Positions 43,970 through 52,901 of a stretch of 54,648 bases of DNA are shown here, piece by piece. This DNA comes from Opitutaceae bacterium (lineage in GTDB: Bacteria > Verrucomicrobiota > Verrucomicrobiia > Opitutales > Opitutaceae): NCBI GenBank assembly GCA_028284235.1, contig JANQSC010000068.1, forward strand, positions 1 to 54,648. Direction: 5' to 3'. The number at the start of each line of letters is the position of its first letter. Position 1 is the first letter of the stretch. The notes under the pieces were generated by a model. It saw only the letters and a list, made by a program, of their open reading frames with translations. It was not told the DNA's origin and did not search any database. Made by a program: the position numbers and the translations under genes.

Positions 43970-44049
43970 TGTAGGGCCTTCGCTCGCGAAGCGCCGCGTA
44001 TGAAGATCAAAAACGCCAACTGCGGCCCTTCGCGAGCGAAGGCCCTACA
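43970..44049. repeat. REP/BIME-like inverted repeat with GTAGGGC ends (family B)
   Basis: Two perfect 22-base arms (43970-43991 and 44028-44049) begin TGTAGGGCCTTCGC and end GAAGGCCCTACA. They are separated by 36 bases with no gene. GTAG followed by a hairpin is the layout of REP elements mobilised by RAYT (TnpA-REP) enzymes. Related copies occur at 51097 and 52741. The rest of the 364-base gap around it (43872-44235) holds the promoter region of the sigma-factor operon and no gene. Confidence 0.8.
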
Positions 44050-44235
44050 GGTCAGTGGACAGGCAGTCGCTGTTAGAAAGATTGTTCGAGCGATAACTGT
44101 GTTGAGTTTAGGTAATAGGTTCGAGGCGGCCAACTTATTAGATACGCTCAGCGTGTCGTGCACGGCCGAACCAAGGTCGGTCGAACCTTTTTTTGTTACA
44201 TTATCCCTTTTGAAGACAACTATAGAGGTAGATCG

Positions 44236-44790
44236 ATGAACCAAGGTTCGGAAAAAGACTGGATAGTGGCCGCTCAAAACGGGGACGAAGACGCGTTTGG
44301 AGCTCTCGTTCGCCAGCACCACGTCGCCATCCGCGCCTACCTCATCGCCCGCGCGGGCAACGCCCACGACGCAGAGGATCTCGCCCAGGACACATTCATC
44401 ACCGCGTTTCGGAAACTGCCTGAATTCGATCCAAACCGCCCCATCCGCCCCTGGCTGCGCGGCATCGCGTTCAAGCGCCTCGCCAACTACCGCAAAAAGC
44501 ACCGCCCTCAGTACATTGGCGGCAATCAGGAACTCGACGCGATTTTGAGCGTCGCCATCGATTCGAAGCGAGAGGCCGGAGGTGAAGTGCAGCGCGTCGA
44601 GGCGCTGCAAGGCTGCCTCAAAAAACTCGGACAAGAGGCCCGGGCATTGGTCTCCGAACGATACCTCGAAGGGCAAAGCGTCAACGGCATCTGCGAGAAG
44701 ACCGGTCGCAAACGATCCGCAGTCGCGATGCAGTTGCACCGCATTCGCATGGCCTTGAAAACCTGCATCGAGGGGAGGAACGCGTCATGA
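44236..44790 (+). CDS. ECF sigma factor paired with a FecR-LamG protein
   Basis: The ATG at 44236 follows an AGAGG ribosome-binding site and gives 184 residues; an in-frame GTG at 44158 would add an unrelated tail. Sigma region 2 is 'AFGALVRQHHVAIRAYL' to 'DAEDLAQDTFITAFRKL' and region 4 is about 120-172 with 'GICEKTGRKRSAVAMQLHRIR' as helix-turn-helix. It looks like the Rhodopirellula/Verrucomicrobium-type ECF group. Its stop overlaps the next start by four bases. Upstream, 'GAACC' before a T-rich stretch and TATCCC could be an ECF promoter, suggesting autoregulation, but this is uncertain. Confidence 0.92.
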   Translation: MNQGSEKDWIVAAQNGDEDAFGALVRQHHVAIRAYLIARAGNAHDAEDLAQDTFITAFRKLPEFDPNRPIRPWLRGIAFKRLANYRKKHRPQYIGGNQELDAILSVAIDSKREAGGEVQRVEALQGCLKKLGQEARALVSERYLEGQSVNGICEKTGRKRSAVAMQLHRIRMALKTCIEGRNAS

Positions 44791-46370
44791 GCTCGGACCC
44801 GCTTCAACCCATAATCGCTCGGCTGCTCGACGGGGATGCCTCTCCCGAGGAGACGCAAGAAGCGCTCGAGGCAATCCGAAGCGATCCCGAACGAGCCGCG
44901 GAAGTGGCGTGGCTGCTAGAACTCGAGCGGCTGCTGCGCGGCCTCGGGCCAAGCGAAAACTTTGGCGATTCGTTTGCAGACGAAGTTCTGGTGAGGATTC
45001 GCATGGAACCAACGGAAGTCGACGCGACCCAATCCCCGTCGCCAACATACACTTACACGAAGCAAACCAAGCGACGCTGGAATCAAATCGGATGGACCTA
45101 TTTGGCCGCGGCTGCATGCGTCGCCTTGATCGCGACGGTGTTTTGGTTTTCAATTCGACCTGCTTCCGTAGCCCGACTCGTTTCAATCGAAGACGCCAGT
45201 TGGGCGGAAAACGAAACGCTCGTGTTGGGCGACTGGATACCCAAGCGAACGCTGCAACTGGAATCCGGATTCGCGGAATTGGAGTTTCGCAGCGGAGCCC
45301 TGCTCCTTCTCGAAGGGCCTGTCACCCTCGAGATTGCCGATTCGATGCGCGTCCGCATGCGGCAAGGACGGATCTCCGCCAAAGTCCCCGAATCGGCCCA
45401 CGGATTCACGATCGATAGTCCAGTGGCTGAGATCGTCGATCTTGGTACGGAGTTTGGAGTGGATGTCTCCCCCAGCGGCGAAACCGAGGTCCATGTCATA
45501 AAAGGGCTGGTCAAAGCGAGAAACCGGGACGACGGCGATTTCCAGAACGTGTCCGAAGACCAAGCGGTGAAGGTCTCCGAAGACCGCCTTCGGTTCTCCA
45601 AAGCAGACCCGTCACGCTTCTTAAGAAATCTTCCGCACCGCGATCCGCTCGAGCCCGCAAGTTGGATACGCTTCTCCTTCGACGAGAACGCAGGATCGCT
45701 CGCCCATGCCGCGACCCAAGGGCGGTTCGAGCAAACCCACAACGCCCAATTGACGAGTTTCTACGACTCGCGCCCCGGACCCGTCTGGCAAGAAGGCGTC
45801 TTTGGAACCTGCCTGAGTTTCGACGGAACGGACGACTACCTGAAGACCACGTTCTCGGGAGTCGAAGGCAGCAAGGCCCGCACGATCGCTTTTTGGGTGA
45901 GGGCGCCACAGTCCGACGAGATAAATGGCTACGCCATATTAGGCTACGGCAAATGGGAGACGGGCCAAGCCTGGCAGATCTCCCTCAACCCAGTCGTGGA
46001 AGCGGGACCGTTAGGCCGCATTCGCGTCGGCGCCAAGGACGGCGAAGTCATCGGCACGAGAGACCTCCGGGACGGAAAATGGCATCACGTTGCCGTGGTC
46101 CTGTATCCAGGAAATGAAGTCAATCTGGCAACCAACGTGCTCATCTATTTGGACGGGAAGCTGGAGCCCACCAGTCGCAAGTCCTTCCTCGCTGTCGATA
46201 CTTCTACCGGAGAAGACTCCCACCCAGTCATTATGGGCATGGCCGCCAATGAGCTGGCCGACTACCGGGAAGACTATTTTTTTGAAGGCGCGCTGGACGA
46301 AGTTCACATCTTCGACCGGGCTCTCAGCAAACCGCAAATCCTGTCATTGATGCAGTCGAATGAGATATAG
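44787..46370 (+). CDS. FecR-domain and LamG-domain membrane protein, likely anti-sigma partner
   Basis: The 527-residue protein joins four parts. The first is a cytoplasmic helical N-terminus of about 95 residues, probably binding the sigma factor. Then come one transmembrane helix (about 103-122), a FecR domain (about 150-255, 'GFAELEFRSGALLLLEGPVTLEI' and 'IVDLGTEFGVDV') and a LamG/concanavalin-A-like domain (about 320-520, 'FDGTDDYLKTTF' to 'LDEVHIFDRALS') that may bind carbohydrate. Its gene overlaps the sigma gene by four bases and the sulfatase gene by eleven, so all three are co-translated. This is a direct-sensing variant of FecR signalling without an STN receptor. The ligand is unknown. 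Confidence 0.9.
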   Translation: MSSDPLQPIIARLLDGDASPEETQEALEAIRSDPERAAEVAWLLELERLLRGLGPSENFGDSFADEVLVRIRMEPTEVDATQSPSPTYTYTKQTKRRWNQIGWTYLAAAACVALIATVFWFSIRPASVARLVSIEDASWAENETLVLGDWIPKRTLQLESGFAELEFRSGALLLLEGPVTLEIADSMRVRMRQGRISAKVPESAHGFTIDSPVAEIVDLGTEFGVDVSPSGETEVHVIKGLVKARNRDDGDFQNVSEDQAVKVSEDRLRFSKADPSRFLRNLPHRDPLEPASWIRFSFDENAGSLAHAATQGRFEQTHNAQLTSFYDSRPGPVWQEGVFGTCLSFDGTDDYLKTTFSGVEGSKARTIAFWVRAPQSDEINGYAILGYGKWETGQAWQISLNPVVEAGPLGRIRVGAKDGEVIGTRDLRDGKWHHVAVVLYPGNEVNLATNVLIYLDGKLEPTSRKSFLAVDTSTGEDSHPVIMGMAANELADYREDYFFEGALDEVHIFDRALSKPQILSLMQSNEI

Positions 46371-47796
46371 TCGCGCCCATCGTCGAAACTCAACCACCGC
46401 GATCGTCGCGACGCTCGTATGGCTTTGCGCAATCTTCGTTTCGTCTGCCGCGCAGGCCAATAATCGACCCAATGTCCTGTTGATACTGATCGACGATCTT
46501 GGCTACGCGGATATGTCATCCACCGGTGTGGCCGACGACGTAGCTACTCCTCACATGGATCGGCTACTCGCCGAAGGCGTCTCCTTCAGCCAGGCCTACG
46601 CGACCTCCCCCATCTGTAACGCCTCGCGCATCGCGCTCGTCACCGGACGATACCAGCAGCGCAGCGGCACGTTTTGGTACCGCTCGGATGGAATTCCCGA
46701 CGACGGACGGCCCACTTTGGCAGAAGTGTTCCGTGACCACGGCTACGCAACGGCCCTGATCGGCAAGTTCCACTATGGCGGCGCCGACAAGCCGAGCGCC
46801 CGCAGCTTCCCCTTGAACCACGGTTTCGACACCCTGTTCGGATTCGCGGGCGGGACCAAACACTATCTGCGACACAAAGAGACTTTCATCCCGAAGAACG
46901 TGAACAACGACTTGCTCCACCAAGGGCCGATGTTTCGAGGGGACCGAAAAGTCGACGTCGACGGTTTCACCACGGAACTTTTTGGGAAAGAAGCCCGAGA
47001 ATTCATCGAAAAGCGAAATGACGCTCAACCGTTCTTCCTGTTCCTCTCCTTCAACGCGGTTCACAACTACACGCATCAATTGCCGAAAGCGTATCTTGAG
47101 GAACACGGTCTGAACGCCTTCCCAGACTGGCAGCCTGGCGAAGAGGACTACTGGGATTGGCGCAAGCGAATCGGCTATCCAGCGCACCCCCATGGCCGCG
47201 ACTACTACCTCGGTCAACTTCATCTGCTCGACCGCGAGATCGGTCGAATCCTGGAACTCCTGGAAACAGAAAATCTACTGGAAGAAACGATCGTCGTGTT
47301 CTCCAGTGACAACGGCGGCTCGCTCGTAACCTACGCCGACAACGCCCCGCTGCAAGGGGGGAAGTACACCTTGTTCGAAGGCGGAATTCGAGTCCCTCTC
47401 GCCATTCGCCTTCCAAGCAAGCGCCAAGCCGGAACGGTGATCGACACCCCTGCCAGCCACCTCGATCTTATCCCGACCCTCTGTCGTCTCGCGAACATCG
47501 AGACGCCTGACGGACTGGACGGCGAGGATCTTACTCCGACTATGAATCGATCGACCGAAGGGAACGAAGCCCGAGAGCTGTATTGGGATACCGGGCACCA
47601 GCAAGCGATTCGTTCCGGAAAGTGGAAACTTCTAGTAACAAGCGAGACGCCCAACGACCGGCTCCAAATCGTGGATACTCCGAAAGGCACCTTTCTCTAC
47701 GACCTAGACCAGGATCCAGGCGAATCCCACGATCTCGCCGACGAACATCCCAAAATCGTCCAGACACTGAACGCTAAGCTACCAGACTGGCCTTAG
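46360..47796 (+). CDS. Secreted sulfatase with a CxAxR modification motif
   Basis: The 478-residue protein starts 11 bases inside the FecR-LamG gene and has a signal peptide (about 11-33). Metal ligands appear in 'NVLLILIDDLGYADM' (D45-D46) and the modified cysteine is C86 in 'CNASRIALVTG'. The usual motif is C-x-P-x-R; here Ala replaces Pro, a substitution that formylglycine-generating enzymes tolerate. 'GKFHYGG' and 'FSSDNGGSLV' fit further active-site positions. It hydrolyses a sulfate ester, and its coupling to a sigma/FecR pair suggests expression when its substrate or product is sensed. It is convergent with the GH43 gene, 31 bases away. Confidence 0.9.
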   Translation: MRYSRAHRRNSTTAIVATLVWLCAIFVSSAAQANNRPNVLLILIDDLGYADMSSTGVADDVATPHMDRLLAEGVSFSQAYATSPICNASRIALVTGRYQQRSGTFWYRSDGIPDDGRPTLAEVFRDHGYATALIGKFHYGGADKPSARSFPLNHGFDTLFGFAGGTKHYLRHKETFIPKNVNNDLLHQGPMFRGDRKVDVDGFTTELFGKEAREFIEKRNDAQPFFLFLSFNAVHNYTHQLPKAYLEEHGLNAFPDWQPGEEDYWDWRKRIGYPAHPHGRDYYLGQLHLLDREIGRILELLETENLLEETIVVFSSDNGGSLVTYADNAPLQGGKYTLFEGGIRVPLAIRLPSKRQAGTVIDTPASHLDLIPTLCRLANIETPDGLDGEDLTPTMNRSTEGNEARELYWDTGHQQAIRSGKWKLLVTSETPNDRLQIVDTPKGTFLYDLDQDPGESHDLADEHPKIVQTLNAKLPDWP

Positions 47797-47803
47797 AGAG
47801 TGC

Positions 47804-47832
47804 CTATTCGCCCGCATTCGCGGTTCCTCAAT
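47804..47832. repeat. Single arm of CGCGAAT-type repeat (family A) at the GH43 stop codon
   Basis: This 29-base segment matches 41391-41419 at 27 of 29 positions and holds the sequence ATTGAGGAACCGCGAATGC on the minus strand. It spans the TGA stop of the GH43 gene in the same way that the other copy spans the stop of the gene at 41415. The opposite arm is missing. Confidence 0.75.
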
Positions 47833-49351
47833 TGCCTGCTTTCAAAGTAGCGTGCTTGTATTCTCCATACCGAAAGTAGTCAAAGCGAGCGTCGCCCGAT
47901 CCAACCGCGTAGACGCCTGGCCGCACGGAGCTAAACGAACCAAAGACATTGTGTTGAAAGCCTTGGATGTCATTGGATCGTTCATACTTCTTCCAATCGC
48001 TACCGTCTACGGAGTAGTAGAAAACAACATCCTGGCGAAGATTGATCGCTTTGATCCGAACCGACTTGGCTCCCGCAGGAAGATCGAGGCTCCTCCGGGG
48101 ATAGCCTTCGCCGCGCCGGAATGTATAAACCAGTTGACCGTCTTTCACGCCAAAGGTGATCCAGGCCAGCTCGTTGTAGAAAAGTATTACCCCCGCTTCG
48201 ACATTGGAATCCAACGACAGCTCGGTTTCGACTTCGTAGTTGAGGTGCTTGGGATTCAAAGTCAGCGGATTGGAATGACCCGCCAATGCATCGATCGCGC
48301 TGACGGTTAACACTCCGTCGCCAATGGCATACCGATCGCGATCCAAATCCTCGTACGCTTGCCACTGGATCCCCAGCGCGCGGCCGTCAAACTCGTCACT
48401 CGTTGGCCACTCGAACCCAACCTCCGCGTCTTTCCAATCCGCCGGCCAGTCGCTCGCCGCGACCGGCCAACCGTCATCCGTCCACTCGAGCGGCGAGATC
48501 AAGGTCGCCCGCCCCCAAGAGCGAAAGTCCTTCACATAGCCGTGATAAATCGCGAACCAATTTCCCTTCGGATCTTCGATAAAGGTCGCGTGCCCTTTGG
48601 ACCAATACGGCTCTTCCGCGCTGGGCGTCCAAATAACCGGATTGTCGGGCGCGTTTTCCCAGGGGCCTTCCGGGTGCTTTGCCCGGGCGACGATGGCCAT
48701 GTGGCTGGTCGCCGGTCCCACCGTTCCGCCAGCCGCGCTGACCATATACACGTAGTCGCCCCGCCAAAAGAACTTCGGACTTTCCAGACACTCGCACTCG
48801 ACGGCCAAGTAGTCCGGGATTTCCCACCCGTTGTAGCGCTTTTGCGGATCGGTCGTCACTCGCAATCCATCGTCGCTCAATTTCACCATGTCGCCCTTGG
48901 CCACATAGAGGTAGCGTTGCCCGTCGGGAGCGACCACATGGCCCGCGTCGATCAACAGACGCCGATCGGGCGAAATGCGAATGCGTTCGGACCAATTTGT
49001 GTAAGGTGAATCCGAATACTGCGCCCACACGTCCGTTCCGCCGCCACCATATACAAACATGCGACCGTCGTGATTGACGATATCGGTCGCCGGTCCCTGC
49101 GGCGTATCCGGGCTGGTGTAGACAACCGGCTCCCAATGTTTCAAATCCTTCGACTTGAAAACCATCACCGAGGGAACGTAGTGGTCGTTGTTGGACGTGA
49201 GATAGTAGGTGTCTTCGACCTGGGTCACAGTCGGATCCGCCCAGTTGCCGGGAAACAGGATCTTAACGGGAATGGTCTCGGCGTTCGCCATCGCCGCGAG
49301 GGCGAACAGTCCGATGAGAAAACTAAAAGGAGAACGGAATACTTGTTTCAT
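47828..49351 (-). CDS. Secreted glycoside hydrolase, family 43-like
   Basis: The 507-residue protein has a signal peptide (about 1-24) and a five-bladed GH43-type propeller. Catalytic residues fit in order: D39 in 'NWADPTVTQ' as base, D135 in 'LLIDAGHVV' as pKa-modulating residue and E190 in 'CECLESPKFFW' as acid. From about 310 a second beta-sandwich domain follows ('FDGRALGIQWQAYEDLDRDR' to 'VFYYSVDGSDWKKYE'), usual for larger GH43 enzymes. Likely targets are xylan or arabinan side chains, but this is open. Its gene is six bases downstream of a sulfatase gene. Its end is homologous to the relic at 26615-26745 and its stop codon lies in a repeat. Confidence 0.88.
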   Translation of the reverse strand: MKQVFRSPFSFLIGLFALAAMANAETIPVKILFPGNWADPTVTQVEDTYYLTSNNDHYVPSVMVFKSKDLKHWEPVVYTSPDTPQGPATDIVNHDGRMFVYGGGGTDVWAQYSDSPYTNWSERIRISPDRRLLIDAGHVVAPDGQRYLYVAKGDMVKLSDDGLRVTTDPQKRYNGWEIPDYLAVECECLESPKFFWRGDYVYMVSAAGGTVGPATSHMAIVARAKHPEGPWENAPDNPVIWTPSAEEPYWSKGHATFIEDPKGNWFAIYHGYVKDFRSWGRATLISPLEWTDDGWPVAASDWPADWKDAEVGFEWPTSDEFDGRALGIQWQAYEDLDRDRYAIGDGVLTVSAIDALAGHSNPLTLNPKHLNYEVETELSLDSNVEAGVILFYNELAWITFGVKDGQLVYTFRRGEGYPRRSLDLPAGAKSVRIKAINLRQDVVFYYSVDGSDWKKYERSNDIQGFQHNVFGSFSSVRPGVYAVGSGDARFDYFRYGEYKHATLKAGN

Positions 49352-49357
49352 TTGATC

Positions 49358-50845
49358 TTACCAATACTTGTTTCGCTTGGACATGCTGGGCTTGAAGGCC
49401 GGATTGATCGTCGGCATGGGAGCGTTCACATCATCCAGATACTCCCACAGGCGCGTACGCATGGCGTGGACCGTTTCGGGGTAAACATCAGCCAGGTTGT
49501 GAGCCTCGCCAATGTCGTCTTCTAACAGATACAACTCCAGCGAAGAGTCCTCAAAATTCTCAATCAACTTCCACCCACGCGCCAGGATGGCCGCGCTCGG
49601 ACGCGACTGGAATCCCGAATACATCGGGTAGTACCAGATCAAGTCTCGCCTTCCCAACCCTTCCGCGCCATCGAGCAAGGGAAAAAGCGACGTGCCATCC
49701 TGATGCAGGTCCGGCCGTTTCTCGATCCCAACGAGATCCAGAATTGTAGGGAAAAAGTCCATACTGATGATCGGCTCATCCGAAACCCGTCCGGGCTGAG
49801 TCACTCCCGGGGCTCGAATAATCGTCGGAATCCGAATCCCGCCCTCCGTCAGCCACGCCTTGCCGTTACGCAAGGGTTTGTTGGAAGTCGGAGTGGGAAG
49901 AAATAGATTGATAGAGAGACCGCCGTTGTCGGAAGTGAAGATGACAATGGTATCGTTATCGATGCCCTGCGTTTCCAATTCGCCGAGAATCGCCCCCACC
50001 GCGTCGTCGACACTCTTCACCATGGACGCGTAGTCCGGCCGGTCGTGATAGAGTTTGTTCGTCCAAGCCCCTTCAAGGAGCTCGTATTTTTCATCCACCG
50101 AACGATCCGGTAGCGACTTGGCCTTTTCCTTAAAATAGCCCAACTGATCCGGATCCGCCTGGATCGGCGTGTGGACCGAGTAGAATGCGTGGTAAAGCAG
50201 AAAGGGTTTCTCCTTGTCGCGATTGCGAATGAACTCAACGGACTCGTTCGCGAGCCGATCGGTGAGGTATTCGCCGTCGGGCCCGTCGGAAAGCTTTTCA
50301 TTCTTGTAGGGCGAAAAGTAGCCGCTCGGAGGCGCTCCATTGTCCACCCCGCCTTTGTTGATGTCGAACCCTTGTTTTTCCGGTTCGTAGCCTTCCGCGC
50401 CCAAATGCCACTTGCCGGCGAAATAAGTTTGGTAGCCATTCTCCTTTAGAACTTCGGCGATGGTGACTTCCTCCAACGGCAGTCCGGGCAAATCCTCGGG
50501 AGGCAACAACTTGGAATGGGCCGGGTCGCGCCCCGGCAACCAGTCGAGAATGCGCACGCGCGCGGGCGACTTGCCGGTGAGAATGGCCGCCCGAGTCGGC
50601 GAGCAAACCCCGCACGCCGCATACGCCTGCGTAAACCGGATACCCGATTCCGCTAGCCGGTCGATATGCGGCGACTCGTGAAAATCGCTTCCGTAACAAG
50701 AGAGGTCCGTCCATCCAAGATCGTCGACCAGGAAAAAAACGACATTGGGCCTGCCCTGAGCGGAGTCGAAGGGTCTGTCGGGCTTCCCCCAGAAAGTTGA
50801 AACGGAAACGAGAACGCAAAGGGAACAAAAGAGACAACGAAGCAT
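49358..50845 (-). CDS. Secreted sulfatase, cotranscribed with GH43
   Basis: The 495-residue protein has an N-terminal signal segment (about 1-20). Its sulfatase domain shows 'NVVFFLVDDLGWTDLSCYG' (D41-D42 as metal ligands) and C81 in 'CSPTRAAILTG' as the cysteine converted to formylglycine. 'GKWHLGAEG' and 'IFTSDNGGLSINL' match further conserved blocks. An unusual linker, 'KPDRPFDSAQGRP', lies between signal and domain. It should remove sulfate from a glycan. The GH43 gene starts six bases after its stop, so the two form an operon that strips a sulfated, branched polysaccharide. Confidence 0.92.
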   Translation of the reverse strand: MLRCLFCSLCVLVSVSTFWGKPDRPFDSAQGRPNVVFFLVDDLGWTDLSCYGSDFHESPHIDRLAESGIRFTQAYAACGVCSPTRAAILTGKSPARVRILDWLPGRDPAHSKLLPPEDLPGLPLEEVTIAEVLKENGYQTYFAGKWHLGAEGYEPEKQGFDINKGGVDNGAPPSGYFSPYKNEKLSDGPDGEYLTDRLANESVEFIRNRDKEKPFLLYHAFYSVHTPIQADPDQLGYFKEKAKSLPDRSVDEKYELLEGAWTNKLYHDRPDYASMVKSVDDAVGAILGELETQGIDNDTIVIFTSDNGGLSINLFLPTPTSNKPLRNGKAWLTEGGIRIPTIIRAPGVTQPGRVSDEPIISMDFFPTILDLVGIEKRPDLHQDGTSLFPLLDGAEGLGRRDLIWYYPMYSGFQSRPSAAILARGWKLIENFEDSSLELYLLEDDIGEAHNLADVYPETVHAMRTRLWEYLDDVNAPMPTINPAFKPSMSKRNKYW

Positions 50846-51096
50846 GGCAAAAAACGGGGCGAAGATTCAGCAAGTCGTACTCCCGAAAGTCTGGCCGAGC
50901 ACGCGGACCAAACCAAATCCATTTTTACATGACGGTAATGTAGACCGCCATTCGCAATTCACTACACGCGAACGATTTGTTTAACAGTCGCCTTGCGGCG
51001 AACAGAAGATCAAAGAATCCAATCGCAAACAACTGCCCCGAAAACCCCCTTTGAGGATTGGTTTCAGCACGTTTTTTGTGACCAACAAGCCGCTAA
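50846..51096. other. Left part of a non-coding gap between two sulfatase genes
   Basis: Together with 51097-51227 this makes a 382-base gap between sulfatase genes of the same strand. No gene is supported, and no clear -35/-10 pair was seen. The promoter of the sulfatase-GH43 operon must lie here. A repeat of family B fills the right part. Confidence 0.5.
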
Positions 51097-51181
51097 AGGT
51101 AGGGCCCGATCGCCGAGCGGGCCGCATTGGTTAGGCAACAATCCCGCAAAACGCGGACCGCCTGGCAGTCGGTCCCTACCT
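51097..51181. repeat. REP-like inverted repeat with GGTAGGG ends (family B)
   Basis: The left arm starts AGGTAGGGCCCGATCGCC and the reverse complement of the right arm starts AGGTAGGGACCGACTGCC, and both end in GTCCGC/GGCCGC. The arms are imperfect copies surrounding an AT-richer centre. The GTAGGG end matches the repeats at 43970 and 52741. It lies 46 bases beyond the stop of the sulfatase gene to its right. Confidence 0.75.
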
Positions 51182-51227
51182 CTCCCCATCCCCATGTCTC
51201 GGCGTAGCCCGTGAGGGCGAAGACCGA

Positions 51228-52589
51228 TCAATCCCGAAGATGCCAATCCTCACCATCGGCCATGATGCTCGAGTTAATCCGGTACAGCTCCTTCTTCAAC
51301 CGCTCCGTTCGTTCCGGTTCGCTCGCGGCAATGTCGTTCTCCTGGCCAGGATCCTTGCTCAGGTCGAACAACTGAAAGTTCTTATACCGACCCGACTTGA
51401 TCAAGGGGATCCATTCTTCTTCGAACATGTTGTGCAAGGACATCTCGTAGTCCCTTTCCGCGACGAGCGAGTAGTCGCCACTGCGCATGGCCACGATCGG
51501 ATTGGATCGCTGCAGATGCCAGAAAAACGGCTGATGTCGCTTGAAGGTCTCCTTGCCGACAAGCAACGGAGTCAGATCAGACCCATCGATAGGCCGGTCC
51601 GCGGGCGCATCAATCCCCAGCAAGCCACAGAGCGTCGGCAATACATCGACAATACCGCCCGGCTCCTGCCGCACCTGCCCTTTTTTAATTTTTCCCGGCC
51701 AATGGAATATTCCGGGAACGCGAATGCCGCCCTCCCAATTACCGCCCTTTTTCCCGCGCAATCCCCCCGTGCGTTCTTCGCGATAGCTGCCGTTGTCGGA
51801 CATATAGACAATCAGCGTATCGTTTAGAACATCCATCGCTTCCAGCTTGGCCACGAGTCGGGCAATCGCCCGATCGGTATTGTCGATGGTACCCGAGTAA
51901 ATCGCCGCCTGGTCCGTAAGTTCTCCGTATTCCGAAACAATCGTATCCGGAGCAGCAATACGCTGATGGGGCTCATGGAACCAGACATTGAGGAAAAAGG
52001 GTTTTGTCGTTTCGTCGCGGTCATCCAGCCAATCAATCGCTTCATCCACCACGATCTGGCAGGCGTAGCCTTCAAGTTCGCCGACGGCTTCCCCGTTGCG
52101 AATGAAGTTGTTCGGATTCCGATGACTCGGGTTGGCATTGTTCCAAGTGGCGAACCAGTAGTCGAACCCATGCTCGGCCGGTGTTGGCTTGTCGTATTTT
52201 TCGGTGGGCAGTCCCAGGTGCCACTTGCCCACGTGGGCGGTGCTGTATCCCTGGTCCTTCAACAGTTCGGCAATGGTCACCTCCCGCTCGAGCAAGTGCG
52301 ACTGCTGTCGATCATCACTGATCCAACTGTACACTCCGGCACGAATGTGGTGCCTTCCGGTTAGCAACGACGCGCGCGACGGAGAGCAGACCGCGCAGCC
52401 CGAATAGAAAGTCTCAAATCGAGTTCCATTCGCTGCCAGCGCGTCCAGCGCCGGAGTCTTCACCGGCCCACCGTAACAGCCAATATCCTTGTAGCCCAAA
52501 TCGTCCGCGAGCAAAATAACGACATTGGGTTGCTCCGCACGAAGAAAAGAAACAGAGAAAGCCAGTAAAAGAGCTGAAAAACGAATCAT
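51228..52589 (-). CDS. Secreted sulfatase
   Basis: The start is placed at ATG 52589 (MIRFSALLLAFSVSFLRA), which begins directly with a signal peptide; a GTG 24 bases upstream is less likely. The product has 453 residues. Metal ligands are in 'NVVILLADDLGYKDIGCYG' (D29-D30) and the cysteine for formylglycine is C68 in 'CSPSRASLLTGRHH'. Also conserved are 'GKWHLGLP' and 'VYMSDNGSYREERTG'. It probably acts on sulfated glycans. It is transcribed alone, with repeat elements on both sides, and shows no coupling to a neighbour. Confidence 0.92.
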   Translation of the reverse strand: MIRFSALLLAFSVSFLRAEQPNVVILLADDLGYKDIGCYGGPVKTPALDALAANGTRFETFYSGCAVCSPSRASLLTGRHHIRAGVYSWISDDRQQSHLLEREVTIAELLKDQGYSTAHVGKWHLGLPTEKYDKPTPAEHGFDYWFATWNNANPSHRNPNNFIRNGEAVGELEGYACQIVVDEAIDWLDDRDETTKPFFLNVWFHEPHQRIAAPDTIVSEYGELTDQAAIYSGTIDNTDRAIARLVAKLEAMDVLNDTLIVYMSDNGSYREERTGGLRGKKGGNWEGGIRVPGIFHWPGKIKKGQVRQEPGGIVDVLPTLCGLLGIDAPADRPIDGSDLTPLLVGKETFKRHQPFFWHLQRSNPIVAMRSGDYSLVAERDYEMSLHNMFEEEWIPLIKSGRYKNFQLFDLSKDPGQENDIAASEPERTERLKKELYRINSSIMADGEDWHLRD

Positions 52590-52740
52590 GCGACCGATCA
52601 AAACCCACACCACCGCAAAGAGGCAACCGATAACGCCCCCGGCACATCCTCAAGCTCGCCCGGAGGTCGAGCTCCACCTTTCTTGATTTAAAGCGATGTC
52701 CGGCTGTGTTTGACTGAAAGAGCGTCAATTAAATCGAAAA

Positions 52741-52821
52741 CGTAGGGCTGGCGCTTGCGCCATGCCGCGGATGCTAACAAAAATTCAACCTACGCGGCAC
52801 TTCGCAAGCGAAGGCCCTACG
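52741..52821. repeat. REP-like inverted repeat with CGTAGGGC ends (family B)
   Basis: CGTAGGGCTGGCGCTTGCG on the left pairs imperfectly with CGCAAGCGAAGGCCCTACG on the right. An inner CCGCG/CGCGG pair mirrors the repeat at 43970. It lies in the 312-base gap (52590-52901) between the sulfatase start and the DUF1552 gene stop. I see no gene in that gap, which should also contain the sulfatase promoter. Confidence 0.75.
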
Positions 52822-52901
52822 ATTGGATCAATGTAGATCTAATCTGTTAGGCACTCCCTAAATCCCCCCAACTCTCAATCTCTCAATCCTAAACCCCAGC
52901 C

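Noticed and set aside
44158-44235. GTG start giving a longer sigma factor
   Set aside because: The ATG at 44236 has an AGAGG in front and the normal family N-terminus.
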